A stretch of DNA of 62,248 bases from Spirochaetaceae bacterium (lineage in GTDB: Bacteria; Spirochaetota; Spirochaetia; DSM-27196; PWMO01): positions 1 to 62,248 of the forward strand of contig RECP01000057.1 of assembly GCA_007693945.1 (NCBI GenBank), written 5' to 3'. The notes under the pieces are model-generated. The model saw only the letters and a list, made by a program, of their open reading frames with translations. It did no database searches and was not told where the DNA came from. A program made the translations under genes and the position numbers. How positions within the stretch are numbered: position 1 is the stretch's first letter; the number at the start of each line of letters is the position of its first letter. Positions 1 through 6,402 of this stretch are shown in pieces.

Positions 1-635
1 CGGTTACGTCCGTCGGCGGAGACGATGATCGCTCCGAGGGAGACGCGGTCACCCAACGGGACGGTCGGGAGCCCCCCGTGCCAATGGTTGTTGTCGATAT
101 CGGCGACTACTACGCGATTGGCGCCGCGGTCGAGGATCTTGAACTCGCCGATCTCGCCCACCGCCGCGTGGCCGTGGTCATGGCCGTGGTCATGGCCGTG
201 GTCATGGTCGTGGTCATGGCCGTGGCCGTGATCACCCCGGTAGTCGAGCAGGCGCACGCCATCGCTCACGACTACGCGTCTTGCGGAAGAGCCAGACTGG
301 CGATAGAGCGGATCAAACCAGCCCTTCAGCAACAGGCCGTTTTCGAAGACGATATCTGCGTCGAGCACAGCCCTGCTATCCCGCGGTGCAGGCTCGTAAA
401 CGTGCGGATCCTGGTTGGCGCCGGCGAGAACCGTCAGTTCAACAGCATCACCAGCCACGTTCTGTACAAAATCGGCGATGATACTGTGCGTTGCCACAAC
501 GTGCAGACGGTCCCGCTCAGGGGCTTCCCGCGAACCCCCGGCGAAGACCTGGGTTGATCCAAACACCAGGAGCGCTGCGATAATCGCGATCGCCCCGTGG
601 CGTGCACGTGTAATTGTATTGATGCCTTTATTCAT
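1..635 (-). CDS. znuA: Zn/Mn-type ABC transporter substrate-binding protein, 5' part (runs off left edge)
   Basis: N-terminal ~211 residues of a cluster A-I metal-binding protein; the gene continues beyond position 1. ATG at 635 follows a perfect AGGAGG by 5 bases. Residues 1-32 form a signal peptide (basic start, then AIAIIAALLVFGSTQVFA) and the mature part begins GGSREAPE, a spirochaete-like junction. GANQDPHVYEP (about residues 72-82) carries the first metal-ligand His of ZnuA/TroA proteins. Residues about 136-157 are a loop of 11 His alternating with Asp/Gly, typical of zinc rather than manganese binding. Canonical proteins follow this loop with NPHxWLDP; here instead comes a stretch with IDNNHWHGGLP and VSLGAIIVSADGR, which looks like an inserted domain, perhaps akin to the AztD-like inserts of some zinc transporters (uncertain). 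The permease and ATPase genes must lie to the left. Confidence 0.82.
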   Translation of the reverse strand, partial: MNKGINTITRARHGAIAIIAALLVFGSTQVFAGGSREAPERDRLHVVATHSIIADFVQNVAGDAVELTVLAGANQDPHVYEPAPRDSRAVLDADIVFENGLLLKGWFDPLYRQSGSSARRVVVSDGVRLLDYRGDHGHGHDHDHDHGHDHGHDHGHAAVGEIGEFKILDRGANRVVVADIDNNHWHGGLPTVPLGDRVSLGAIIVSADGRN

Positions 636-687
636 CCATACCTCCTATTATAATTGTGCGCTGAGTATTCCTTTGTAATACCATCAT

Positions 688-716
688 AAACTACACGTGC
701 CCCACCGTTTTGTCAA
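688..716 (-). promoter_or_regulatory. Promoter of the metal-binding protein gene
   Basis: On the minus strand TTGACA (716-711) and TAGTTT (693-688) are separated by 17 bases, giving a start near 681 and a leader of about 45 bases before ATG 635. The stretch over and after the -10 (roughly 674-694) is AT-rich with imperfect dyad ends (GTAGT / ATTAC) and could hold a Zur/MntR-type site; that part is a guess. Confidence 0.6.
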
Positions 717-824
717 GCCTGCAGGGAGAATTCCGTGCAACTCCCTGCATTTCGCAACAGATCAACCGCTGGAACCGCCAGGGAAGGCTTGACAGCGGTT
801 GTATTACTTCTTATTACTCTCGCG

Positions 825-1014
825 ATGAAGGTGTCTCAACGTTCCGTTGTGCTGCTGCTGTTTTTTTTATCCGGTTTCGCGGCGCTGGTGTACCAGGTTT
901 TGTGGGTGCGCCAGCTGGGGTTGCTCTTCGGAAACACTGCTCAGGCATCGGCCCTCACGATCGCCGTATTCTTTACCGGTCTCTCCATGGGCGGGTGGTT
1001 CTGGGGAGCGCGCG
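825..1014 (+). pseudogene. N-terminal fragment of a membrane spermidine-synthase-like protein
   Basis: ATG at 825 opens about 63 residues that match the start of the multi-membrane spermidine/spermine-synthase-like family: a first hydrophobic helix (VVLLLFFLSGFAALVYQVLW), then VRQLGLLFGNT, a second helix (ASALTIAVFFTGLSMGGWFW) and GARA. Full proteins have many more helices and a soluble aminopropyltransferase-like domain. Here homology stops at about 1014 and the frame continues directly into a HigB-like fragment. I read it as a truncated gene joined to a broken toxin locus. The reading frame itself stays open to 1280, but nothing after residue 63 belongs to this family. Confidence 0.65.
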
Positions 1015-1025
1015 CGCCTGGTGGC

Positions 1026-1103
1026 GACGAGACTGAGTTGGTCTGGCAGCGCAGGGTCTCACGTCGGTTACCGAGGGACATCCAGCGTGTGGCACTCAGA
1101 AAG
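1026..1103 (+). pseudogene. higB: HigB-like toxin, short remnant
   Basis: In the same frame as the upstream fragment, residues DETELVWQRRVSRRLPRDIQ and then RVALRK match the early part of HigB/RelE-type toxins (typically RETE..fxGxxSRRLPPDIQRVALRKL). The initiator and first residues are missing, and everything after the RK is gone, about two thirds of a ~92-residue toxin. The remnant is followed within a few bases by HigA-like sequence in another frame. It therefore looks like a toxin-antitoxin pair that lost most of the toxin by internal deletion. Recognition is by motif only, on 26 residues. Confidence 0.55.
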
Positions 1104-1443
1104 ACTTCCGAATACTACTCCAGGCGACATCCTTCGAGAGGAGTTCCACTTGCCGATGGGTATTACTGCATACCGCCTGTGCAAGGACACGCGGATGCCA
1201 CCGACGCGCGTATCGCAGATCCTCAAGGGTCGGCGGAGAGTAACCGCAGACACCGCGCTGCGGCTCAGCCGGTGCTTTGACAACTCCGCCGGGTTCTGGC
1301 TTGGAATTCAGAACGAATACGACTTGCGGGATCAGGAGGACGAGCTTTCTGACGAGCCGGCCCCCGCACCGATACAGTACAGAGGAGAGCCCCGCCCACC
1401 ACGGCAGCGACCGGAAAGATGCGCTCAACGCCACCCAAATTGA
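1087..1443 (+). CDS. higA: HigA-family antitoxin (XRE helix-turn-helix), orphan, possibly altered at the N-terminus
   Basis: 118 residues if started at GTG 1087, which has GAGG about 10 bases upstream; no ATG is available near the conserved start. TPGDILREEFHLPMGI is the HigA N-terminal signature. The helix-turn-helix follows (AYRLCKDTRMPPTRVSQILKG, then ITADTALRLSRCF in family form) and FWLGIQNEYDL closes the core. The last ~35 residues are proline/arginine-rich and not conserved. The known family role is DNA binding, autorepression and neutralisation of HigB. Its toxin survives only as the 26-residue remnant that this gene overlaps, so any current role would be as a lone repressor. The deletion end lies near 1100-1110, so the native start may have been lost. 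Confidence 0.72.
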   Translation: MWHSERLPNTTPGDILREEFHLPMGITAYRLCKDTRMPPTRVSQILKGRRRVTADTALRLSRCFDNSAGFWLGIQNEYDLRDQEDELSDEPAPAPIQYRGEPRPPRQRPERCAQRHPN

Positions 1444-1551
1444 GCAAAACGCAAGCAGCAGTCAAGAACGGTGCGTATTATCTGTTTGAGAGCTGAGACA
1501 CGAACGCGGCAACATCATTCACATTATACAGACAGCACCGGAGAATCGGTG

Positions 1552-1564
1552 TACACTACAGCGC
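1552..1564 (+). promoter_or_regulatory. -10 box immediately before the coiled-coil gene
   Basis: TACACT (1552-1557) lies 7 bases before ATG 1565, with CAGACA 17 bases upstream (1529-1534) as a weak -35. If real, transcription starts at or next to ATG 1565. The in-frame ATG 1577 has GGAG 6 bases ahead, but such a site would sit at the very 5' end of that transcript. Confidence 0.35.
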
Positions 1565-1576
1565 ATGGAGATTCCG

Positions 1577-2011
1577 ATGAACGAAATCGTGGAAATCCTT
1601 GAAGGCGAGCTCGAAAACGCCGTGGAGATAAAAGACCGCAAATCGCTGCATCGTTACGTGGTCCTGATGGTCGACACCGTTGTCGGCCGCAAGGAGTACG
1701 AATCGAGTTCTCAGCGGATGGAGGCCCAGCTGGGCGGGCTGCGTAGTGATGTTGCGCTGATTGCCGAGCGAATGGAACAGGGCTTCGCCCGCATGGATGA
1801 GCGGTTTAGCGCAATCGATCGACGGTTTGAGGACGTAAACAAGCGCTTCGATGACGTAAACAGGCGCTTCGATGACGTGAACAAGCGCTTCGATGACGTG
1901 AACAAGCGATTTGACGATGTAAACAAGCGGTTCGCGATGCTGGTCGGCTTGACCTCGACGTTCTTTGTGGTCCTGGCAGGGATGATGACGGCGCTGCGGA
2001 TTTTTGGTTGA
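1577..2011 (+). CDS. Coiled-coil protein with heptad repeats and a C-terminal membrane helix
   Basis: 144 residues from ATG 1577 (GGAG 6 bases upstream); the in-frame ATG 1565 would add MEIP. Residues 1-40 are an acidic/basic helical head with LEGELENAVEIKDRKSLHRY. From about residue 50 the chain is a long coiled coil of heptads (RMDERFSAIDRRFEDVNK, then RFDDVNK repeated), and the last ~22 residues are a single membrane helix (LVGLTSTFFVVLAGMMTALRI). The five perfect or near-perfect RF(D/E)DVN(K/R) units are also 21-bp DNA repeats. Proteins of this shape are widespread hypothetical membrane-tethered coiled coils; I do not know a function. It sits alone between broken toxin-antitoxin loci. Confidence 0.8.
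   Translation: MNEIVEILEGELENAVEIKDRKSLHRYVVLMVDTVVGRKEYESSSQRMEAQLGGLRSDVALIAERMEQGFARMDERFSAIDRRFEDVNKRFDDVNRRFDDVNKRFDDVNKRFDDVNKRFAMLVGLTSTFFVVLAGMMTALRIFG
1823..1927 (+). repeat. Five tandem 21-bp repeats coding for heptads
   Basis: Five units of the form CGCTTCGATGACGTGAACAAG follow head to tail and each encodes RFDDVNK or a close variant. Units 3 and 4 are identical, units 1 and 5 are the most diverged, as expected when central units multiply by slippage. Every unit is a multiple of three, so changes in copy number keep the frame and change only coil length. Confidence 0.9.
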
Positions 2012-2238
2012 TTGCCTGCGAGGCAGACCGTAACATAGACATTGTTGAATCTGCACGGTGCTGCCTGTCTGGAATGGTTGACAGAGACCGGGAGAGGTGC
2101 GTTCGGCCCGGCTCAGCTCATGCGCTGCGTTGGATTGCCCCCTGCGGACGACGGTCAGAAAGGCGGCAATGGTATCCCCTGACAGAACGTACGATACAAC
2201 GTCCGGCATGAGGCGCGATATCGATAGTGGAGGAAAGC

Positions 2239-2380
2239 ATGACAATACTCAGTGCAAGTGAAGCCCGCGCTAATCTATACCGATTGATTGATCAGGCGAA
2301 TGAATCTCATGAGCCGGGAATCGATTATTGAAGGCATGCAAGAACCGTTATCAGAAAGCTCCAGGGAGCTGAACTGGTAA
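2239..2380 (+). pseudogene. yefM: YefM-family antitoxin with an internal deletion
   Basis: ATG 2239 has GGAGG 5 bases upstream and begins MTILSASEARANLYRLIDQA then NESHE, a textbook YefM/Phd start. After about residue 25 the frame meets TGA at 2329. In the +1 frame, starting near 2311, the sequence reads MSRESIIEGMQEPLSESSRE and ends LNW with TAA 2378-2380, which is the normal YefM C-terminus. The middle ~35-40 residues of the usual ~85 are therefore missing and the two ends are out of frame. The stop overlaps the start of yoeB by one base, the usual arrangement in this operon. Confidence 0.8.
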
Positions 2381-2640
2381 TGCGGGAAATTCTATCTACA
2401 AAATAGGCAATAAAGGACTCGAGCAGAATACTTGGGGCCGGATGAAAGGCAAACACAGTATCACCGCTGGATGCTCTTGCGAAAGACCCGTTTCAGAATC
2501 CCCCGCCGTATGAGAAACTCATTGGAGATCTCTCCGGGGCCCACTCACAACGGATAAATATTCAAGATCGCCTGGTATACGAGGTTCTTCAAGAGGAGCA
2601 GATCGTGAGAGTTCTGCGAATGTGGACACACTATGAGTAG
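2380..2640 (+). pseudogene. yoeB: YoeB/Txe-family toxin inactivated by two nonsense codons
   Basis: ATG 2380 overlaps the yefM stop. One uninterrupted register of 86 codons can be read to TAG 2638, but codon 9 is TAG (2404-2406) and codon 22 is TGA (2443-2445). The start MREILSTK and AIKDSS match the family N-terminus, and the C-terminal half is well kept: DPFQNPPPYEKLIGDLSG, QRINIQDRLVYEVLQEEQ and the terminal MWTHYE. The family is a ribosome-dependent mRNA endonuclease whose C-terminal His-Tyr is catalytic. Length and register are normal, so inactivation is by point mutation and appears recent. No internal start would yield more than a C-terminal piece. Confidence 0.82.
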
Positions 2641-2819
2641 AACGAAGAGATCGTACAGTGCATTAGCCCGGCATACAGTTTCTATGCGGAGGCTCGGTTT
2701 TGTTGAATTTGAGCGCTGCCGAGAGAGACCGGTCCGACAAGTGGTTGCATCGACTCGCGCGGCTGCAGGGCGGTGACCCCGGCTTCTTCGTGCTGGCCGC
2801 ACACTCCTTTGCCGTCCGA

Positions 2820-3251
2820 GTGACCGTGCTCTTCGACACTACCGTTCTTGTCCCGGCACTCGTGGATCAGCTGGCCAACCATCCGGCCTGTTTTTCGGCG
2901 CTTATGGCCGGCACCTCCGGCACCAATCGCAGCGTGTGCTCTACCCATACGTTGGCCGAGTGCTATTCCGTCTTGACCTCGCTGCCCGTCCGGCGCCGGA
3001 TTACGGCCCCGGAAGCGCGGAGGCTGGTGGAGGAGAGCATCCTGCCGCGCTTCACGGTAGTCGCCCTTGATATGGAGGACTACCGCAGCGCAATCCGCAT
3101 AGTCAGCGAGTCGGGACTCACCGGCGGCATCATCTACGACGCGCTGCACCTTGCGGCGGCGCGTAGAGAGGGATGCGAGCGCATTCTGACCTACAACCTG
3201 CATCACTTCAACGCTCTATGCCCGGCAGAGATCACCGTCTCTGCTCCGTGA
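2820..3251 (+). CDS. vapC: PIN-domain protein, VapC-like toxin
   Basis: 143 residues from GTG 2820; the frame is open back to 2700, but those 40 residues are not PIN-like. VLFDTTVLVPALVD carries the first acidic residue, HTLAECYSVLTSL the conserved Glu, and GGIIYDALHLAAAR the third acidic residue. The fourth position, usually Asp in TxDxxHF, is Asn here (TYNLHHF), as in some active PIN proteins. Family members are Mg-dependent ribonucleases paired with a small DNA-binding antitoxin. I see no intact antitoxin gene directly upstream, where broken yoeB lies. It may be an orphan, or the true antitoxin may be unrecognised. Confidence 0.72.
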   Translation: MTVLFDTTVLVPALVDQLANHPACFSALMAGTSGTNRSVCSTHTLAECYSVLTSLPVRRRITAPEARRLVEESILPRFTVVALDMEDYRSAIRIVSESGLTGGIIYDALHLAAARREGCERILTYNLHHFNALCPAEITVSAP

Positions 3252-3330
3252 ACCGCGCCGGCCCGGCGACGCTGCGATCTGGTGTACCATGCAATGACTT
3301 GCGTGTTGCCCGGTTATCGGGGTACTTTCT

Positions 3331-3570
3331 GTGGACACCCAACTGCTGCCCGAGGAGCACAAGATAGAATTGAGCGTACGCAACCAGTTTCCCGTAACCG
3401 TCAAGCAAATAGTGGAAGGCGCGGTGAACTCCGGGGTGATTATGGACCCGGCCCCCGCCCCCGGTATGGAGATCACGGCGGCGGCTACCGGGAGCTCGGT
3501 AGAGTAGCTCGGACTACGTGAGGGCGACTTGATCCGTACGGGTTTCAGGTGCCGGGCAGCAGCCTGGATC
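3331..3570 (+). pseudogene. Molybdopterin/molybdate-binding TOBE (Mop) protein, interrupted by a stop
   Basis: From GTG 3331 the frame reads IELSVRNQFPVTVKQIVEGA, VNSGVIMDP, MEITAAATGSSVE, then TAG at 3505-3507, and continues in the same frame with LGLREGDLIRTGFRCRA. Intact Mop domains read LSxRNQxxGxVxxIxxGAVNxxVxxxxxGxxITAxITxxSVExLGLxxGDxVxAxxKAS, so the TAG replaces one residue of the most conserved block. The known role is binding of molybdate/tungstate or molybdopterin. The neighbour downstream is a molybdate transporter, so the pair makes functional sense. Loss by a single nonsense mutation is the simplest reading; the native start may lie slightly upstream. Confidence 0.65.
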
Positions 3571-3616
3571 GAGTCAGGCGCTCGCTCAACGCGGGCATTC
3601 GGCGATCGAGCTCAGC

Positions 3617-4732
3617 ATGTACGACACTACCTCAGCCGACAGTCACAGTCTCATTCGGGGGTTCCGGTTCAGCCTGGAAGAAGCCGCCGGAGCCTTCGGG
3701 GACTACGGGACACTGCTGCCGATAGTCTTTGCGGTTGCGGCGGTGACCGAGATGGATCTGTCGCTCATGCTGCTCTTCTTCGGTGCGGCGTATATCGTCA
3801 CCGGACTGGTGTATCGGCTTCCGATACCGGTTGAGCCGATGAAGGCCGTCGGTATACTGGCAATCGGCGGCGGGCTCTCGGCCGCCGAGATCGCGGGCGT
3901 CGGTTTGAGCATCGGGGTGCTACTGTTGGTGATCGCCCTTACCGGCGCAATTGAACCAATCCGGCGCGCGCTTCCCCTGCCGGTCATTCGCGGCATTCAG
4001 CTCGGCCTTGCCGCTTCGTTGATTCTGCAGAGCGGCCGGATGGGGCTGAGTGACCCGTACGTGGCCGCGGGCGCGATCATCGTTATCCTGGTGGTCAACC
4101 GGCTCTCGGATCGCGAGGTTTCGGCCCTGGCGGTTCTCGTGATCGGTATTGTGCTCGGCATCATTCGCTCCGGTCCGCCGGCGGTTGCTACGGCCTCGCT
4201 GCCGTCCTGGAACCTGCCTGCACCTGAAGCGCTCCTGCGCGGATTTCTGCTCGGTACCGTGCCGCAGCTTCCCTTGACGTTGGGAAACGCCGTCCTCGCC
4301 ACGTCGCTGATGGTAGCCGATCTTTCAAACACGCGGGTGAAGAACAGAAGCCTGCTGCTCAGCATGAGTGCGCTCTGCCTGGCCGGAGCACCGTTTGGGG
4401 CTTTCCCGATCTGTCACGGCGCGGGCGGACTGGCCGCGCAGCACCGCTTCGGGGCCCGCTCCGGCGGCTCCAACATCATTTCCGGCGTGGTGCTGGTGGC
4501 GGTGGCCTTGCTGTTTGCCACACCGCAACTCGGCGGGGTCCTGCCGTTCGGCGTGCTGGCGGCGTTGCTGCTGTTTTCCGGGATTGCCCTGGGGAAATCG
4601 GGATGGAAGAGCACGGATCGGCGGATCACGGTGCTGGTTGCCGGACTGGCGGTGCTTGTGAATCTGCCGGTCGCCGTTGCGGTCGGCGCCGGCGCTGCGT
4701 GGATTTCGCGGCTGTTGGAAGCTCGGCGTTGA
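3617..4732 (+). CDS. MOT1-family (SulP-related) molybdate/sulfate transporter
   Basis: 371 residues, almost entirely hydrophobic with about 10-11 membrane helices. FGDYGTLLPIVFAV near residue 33, the PIPVEPMKAVGILAI block near residue 75, and RGIQLGLAASLILQSGRMG near residue 130 are the signatures of the MOT1 branch of putative sulfate/molybdate permeases. FPICHGAGGLAAQHRFGAR (about residue 268) is the second repeat's conserved loop. These proteins import molybdate across the inner membrane without ATP. The start at ATG 3617 has only a weak GAG upstream. A broken Mop-domain gene precedes it, and an AOR-like enzyme that needs Mo or W is encoded further on at 19952-21829. Confidence 0.85.
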   Translation: MYDTTSADSHSLIRGFRFSLEEAAGAFGDYGTLLPIVFAVAAVTEMDLSLMLLFFGAAYIVTGLVYRLPIPVEPMKAVGILAIGGGLSAAEIAGVGLSIGVLLLVIALTGAIEPIRRALPLPVIRGIQLGLAASLILQSGRMGLSDPYVAAGAIIVILVVNRLSDREVSALAVLVIGIVLGIIRSGPPAVATASLPSWNLPAPEALLRGFLLGTVPQLPLTLGNAVLATSLMVADLSNTRVKNRSLLLSMSALCLAGAPFGAFPICHGAGGLAAQHRFGARSGGSNIISGVVLVAVALLFATPQLGGVLPFGVLAALLLFSGIALGKSGWKSTDRRITVLVAGLAVLVNLPVAVAVGAGAAWISRLLEARR

Positions 4733-4874
4733 AGGCACCCGTTGAAGGTACCGGGTATTCCGGGCGCCATGACGGGCTATCTCGACTTGCGCGGCCGGAG
4801 CCGACGCGGATAGTGGCAGCGAGCTGCACCGGGGGCCGGGCCTGGTGGTCGTGAGTGAAACCACAAGAGAAGCA

Positions 4875-5372
4875 TCATAGGGAACCAAAGCGCCGAGCGA
4901 GGGATGCGGCAGCGGACTCGTCGATGACTGAACGCAGTTGCTCTGCGTCGAGGCGATCTTGAGCTCGCGTTGAGTAGTGCTTCAGCAGCCACAGGAGTTC
5001 CGCGGACAGAACCCGAACTTCACGTCCTGCGAAGGGAACGCTGCGCACACCGGACGCGAACTCTCGCGCGAGCTCGCGCGTGCGCGGCGTAAGGACATCA
5101 AGCACGAACTCCTGCTCCCGTTCAATCAGGAGCAACCGGGAGACCTCGATGAGCGGATATTGCATGCTCTCGAGATTCCGGTACACCGAAGAAAACCGGA
5201 CGCCCACGGCTCTTTCAACAGTTGCGAGTTCTGCGGAGATCATCAGATCGATATCGTAGGTCGCGCGCGGCTCACAGTACACCGAGAAAGCGAATCCGCC
5301 GGCAAGCCCGTACACGATCCGGGCCTCATTGCAGGCATCCACCACTCGCAGCAGCGCTTCACTTAGTTCCAT
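4875..5372 (-). CDS. Nucleotidyltransferase-fold protein (AbiEii/MNT-like)
   Basis: 165 residues, ATG 5372 with AAGGA upstream. GLAGGFAFSVYCEPRATYDID then LMISAEL fits the pol-beta-type nucleotidyltransferase motif GGxAxxxxxxxRxTxDIDxxI, and FVLDVLTPRTRELA supplies the later carboxylate. VLSAELLWLLKHYSTRAQDR and LDAEQLRSVI resemble the C-terminal helical part of AbiEii/DUF6036-type proteins. Such proteins often act as toxins or as tRNA/protein nucleotidylating enzymes in two-gene modules. It overlaps the upstream 60-residue gene by 10 bases, so the two are co-translated. The exact subfamily and activity cannot be assigned from sequence alone. Confidence 0.72.
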   Translation of the reverse strand: MELSEALLRVVDACNEARIVYGLAGGFAFSVYCEPRATYDIDLMISAELATVERAVGVRFSSVYRNLESMQYPLIEVSRLLLIEREQEFVLDVLTPRTRELAREFASGVRSVPFAGREVRVLSAELLWLLKHYSTRAQDRLDAEQLRSVIDESAAASLARRFGSL

Positions 5373-5545
5373 TGCGCTTCCTTGCGGGCTCGCATCCGTC
5401 TCCAGAAGCGCCGTTCGAGCTCCTGATCCGTCAGGTGGGGATGCGCGGCTGCGTCTCCGGCTTTGTTCAGTTCCTTCTGCGCCTCAAAGAGCTCAAGGCT
5501 TTGCCGGAGCCGGCGCGCGGCGTCCTCAGCATCCGACGGTCTCAT
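5363..5545 (-). CDS. Small charged protein upstream of the nucleotidyltransferase
   Basis: 60 residues, helical and highly charged, with no membrane segment: EDAARRLRQSLELFEAQKEL in the first half and DQELERRFWRRMRARKEAQ in the second. Its end overlaps the start of the nucleotidyltransferase by 10 bases, a spacing typical of two-gene toxin-antitoxin modules. I recognise no domain. The role as an antitoxin or partner is inferred from size, charge and overlap only. Confidence 0.6.
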   Translation of the reverse strand: MRPSDAEDAARRLRQSLELFEAQKELNKAGDAAAHPHLTDQELERRFWRRMRARKEAQWN

Positions 5546-5707
5546 GAAAGCATCTTAGCGCCTTTCAACACGAAGCGGAAGGCAGTTCGGGCGGTTGGTT
5601 GGCGGGCCATGCGTATTCCTCGAACGCGCCTTGCGTCGTGCGGTCAGGGAGATCGGGCAGGGAACCAAAGAAATCTCTGAGACTGGGCGAAGCCTCGGCA
5701 ACGTCGC

Positions 5708-6397
5708 CTATCGGCTCTCGTCTGATTGTACGACCTCGGCGTGGAGACGGAGTTCGTTGGAGGCTGCCTCGGGGTCGGCAGCCGCGTCCGCACGGTCCCG
5801 ACGTCCGGTCGGGCCGCGATGCAGGTCGAGCCGTTGTCCCGGGGAACCCAACTGCATGGGATAGCCGAAGATGCGGATCGTGAACTCTCCTGCCAGCGTC
5901 GGTGTGACGCGGAACCAGATGAAGCGCGACATCCAGGGATGAAACTCCGCGCCGGTCGGCGGGCCGAAATCAATCGCTACGGTCTGATCCTTCGGTGACC
6001 TGAATATCTCAAGCTGAATGAGCTCGCCCGGAATCTGCGAGAGGGGATACCAGATGCGGTTCCACGGTTCCAGCCACTCGAGCTCGACGTGCTCAGGGAT
6101 GCCGTACCCGTAGTAGCGAATGCCCTGAAGCGTGTCTTCCGATGACGCATAGATCGGCACAACGTAGGAGCGTCCCGTCTTCCAGCGCAGCGTGAGGTGA
6201 TCGCCGTCGCGGCTGAGCGCCTCCGCCTGAGGGCGGTGCTCAAGACCGGCGAAGGCGGACACAAGCCGCTGCTGCGGCACGCCCCATTGCAGCCGGACCG
6301 GCGGGGGCGCCTGCCCGCTTAGATCGGCCGGGACTATCGGCAACAGAAGAGCGGCGAGAATGCACACCAAGCCGTGAACCGGGACCGGTATACGCAT
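5708..6397 (-). CDS. Exported protein of unknown function
   Basis: 229 residues. ATG 6397 is preceded by AGGAGGT at 7 bases; this site overlaps the end of lgt, whose stop is only 5 bases upstream, so the two genes are co-transcribed. Residues 1-28 are a signal peptide (VHGLVCILAALLLPIVPADLSGQA). The mature part is rich in aromatic residues with alternating short strands (SYVVPIYASSEDTLQGIRYY, ELEWLEPWNRIWYPLSQIP, TLAGEFTIRIFGYPMQLG), suggesting a small beta-sandwich. There is no lipobox Cys, so it is probably periplasmic. I recognise no family. Confidence 0.75.
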   Translation of the reverse strand: MRIPVPVHGLVCILAALLLPIVPADLSGQAPPPVRLQWGVPQQRLVSAFAGLEHRPQAEALSRDGDHLTLRWKTGRSYVVPIYASSEDTLQGIRYYGYGIPEHVELEWLEPWNRIWYPLSQIPGELIQLEIFRSPKDQTVAIDFGPPTGAEFHPWMSRFIWFRVTPTLAGEFTIRIFGYPMQLGSPGQRLDLHRGPTGRRDRADAAADPEAASNELRLHAEVVQSDESR

Positions 6398-6402
6398 ACG
6401 AT

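Noticed and set aside
735..1280. One 181-residue gene on the plus strand
   Set aside because: Its first third, middle and end belong to a membrane-enzyme start, a HigB piece and out-of-frame HigA sequence, so it is a chance fusion of remnants.
1823..1927. Tandem repeats as a possible CRISPR array
   Set aside because: Units are contiguous without spacers, keep a reading frame and encode coiled-coil heptads.
2404..2445. Recoding of TAG/TGA in yoeB as pyrrolysine or selenocysteine
   Set aside because: Two different stop codons in a short gene beside a deleted antitoxin, with no insertion-element-like structure seen, fit simple decay.
3505..3507. TAG read-through in the Mop-domain gene
   Set aside because: The position is not one where pyrrolysine is known, and the region is full of nonsense and deletion lesions.
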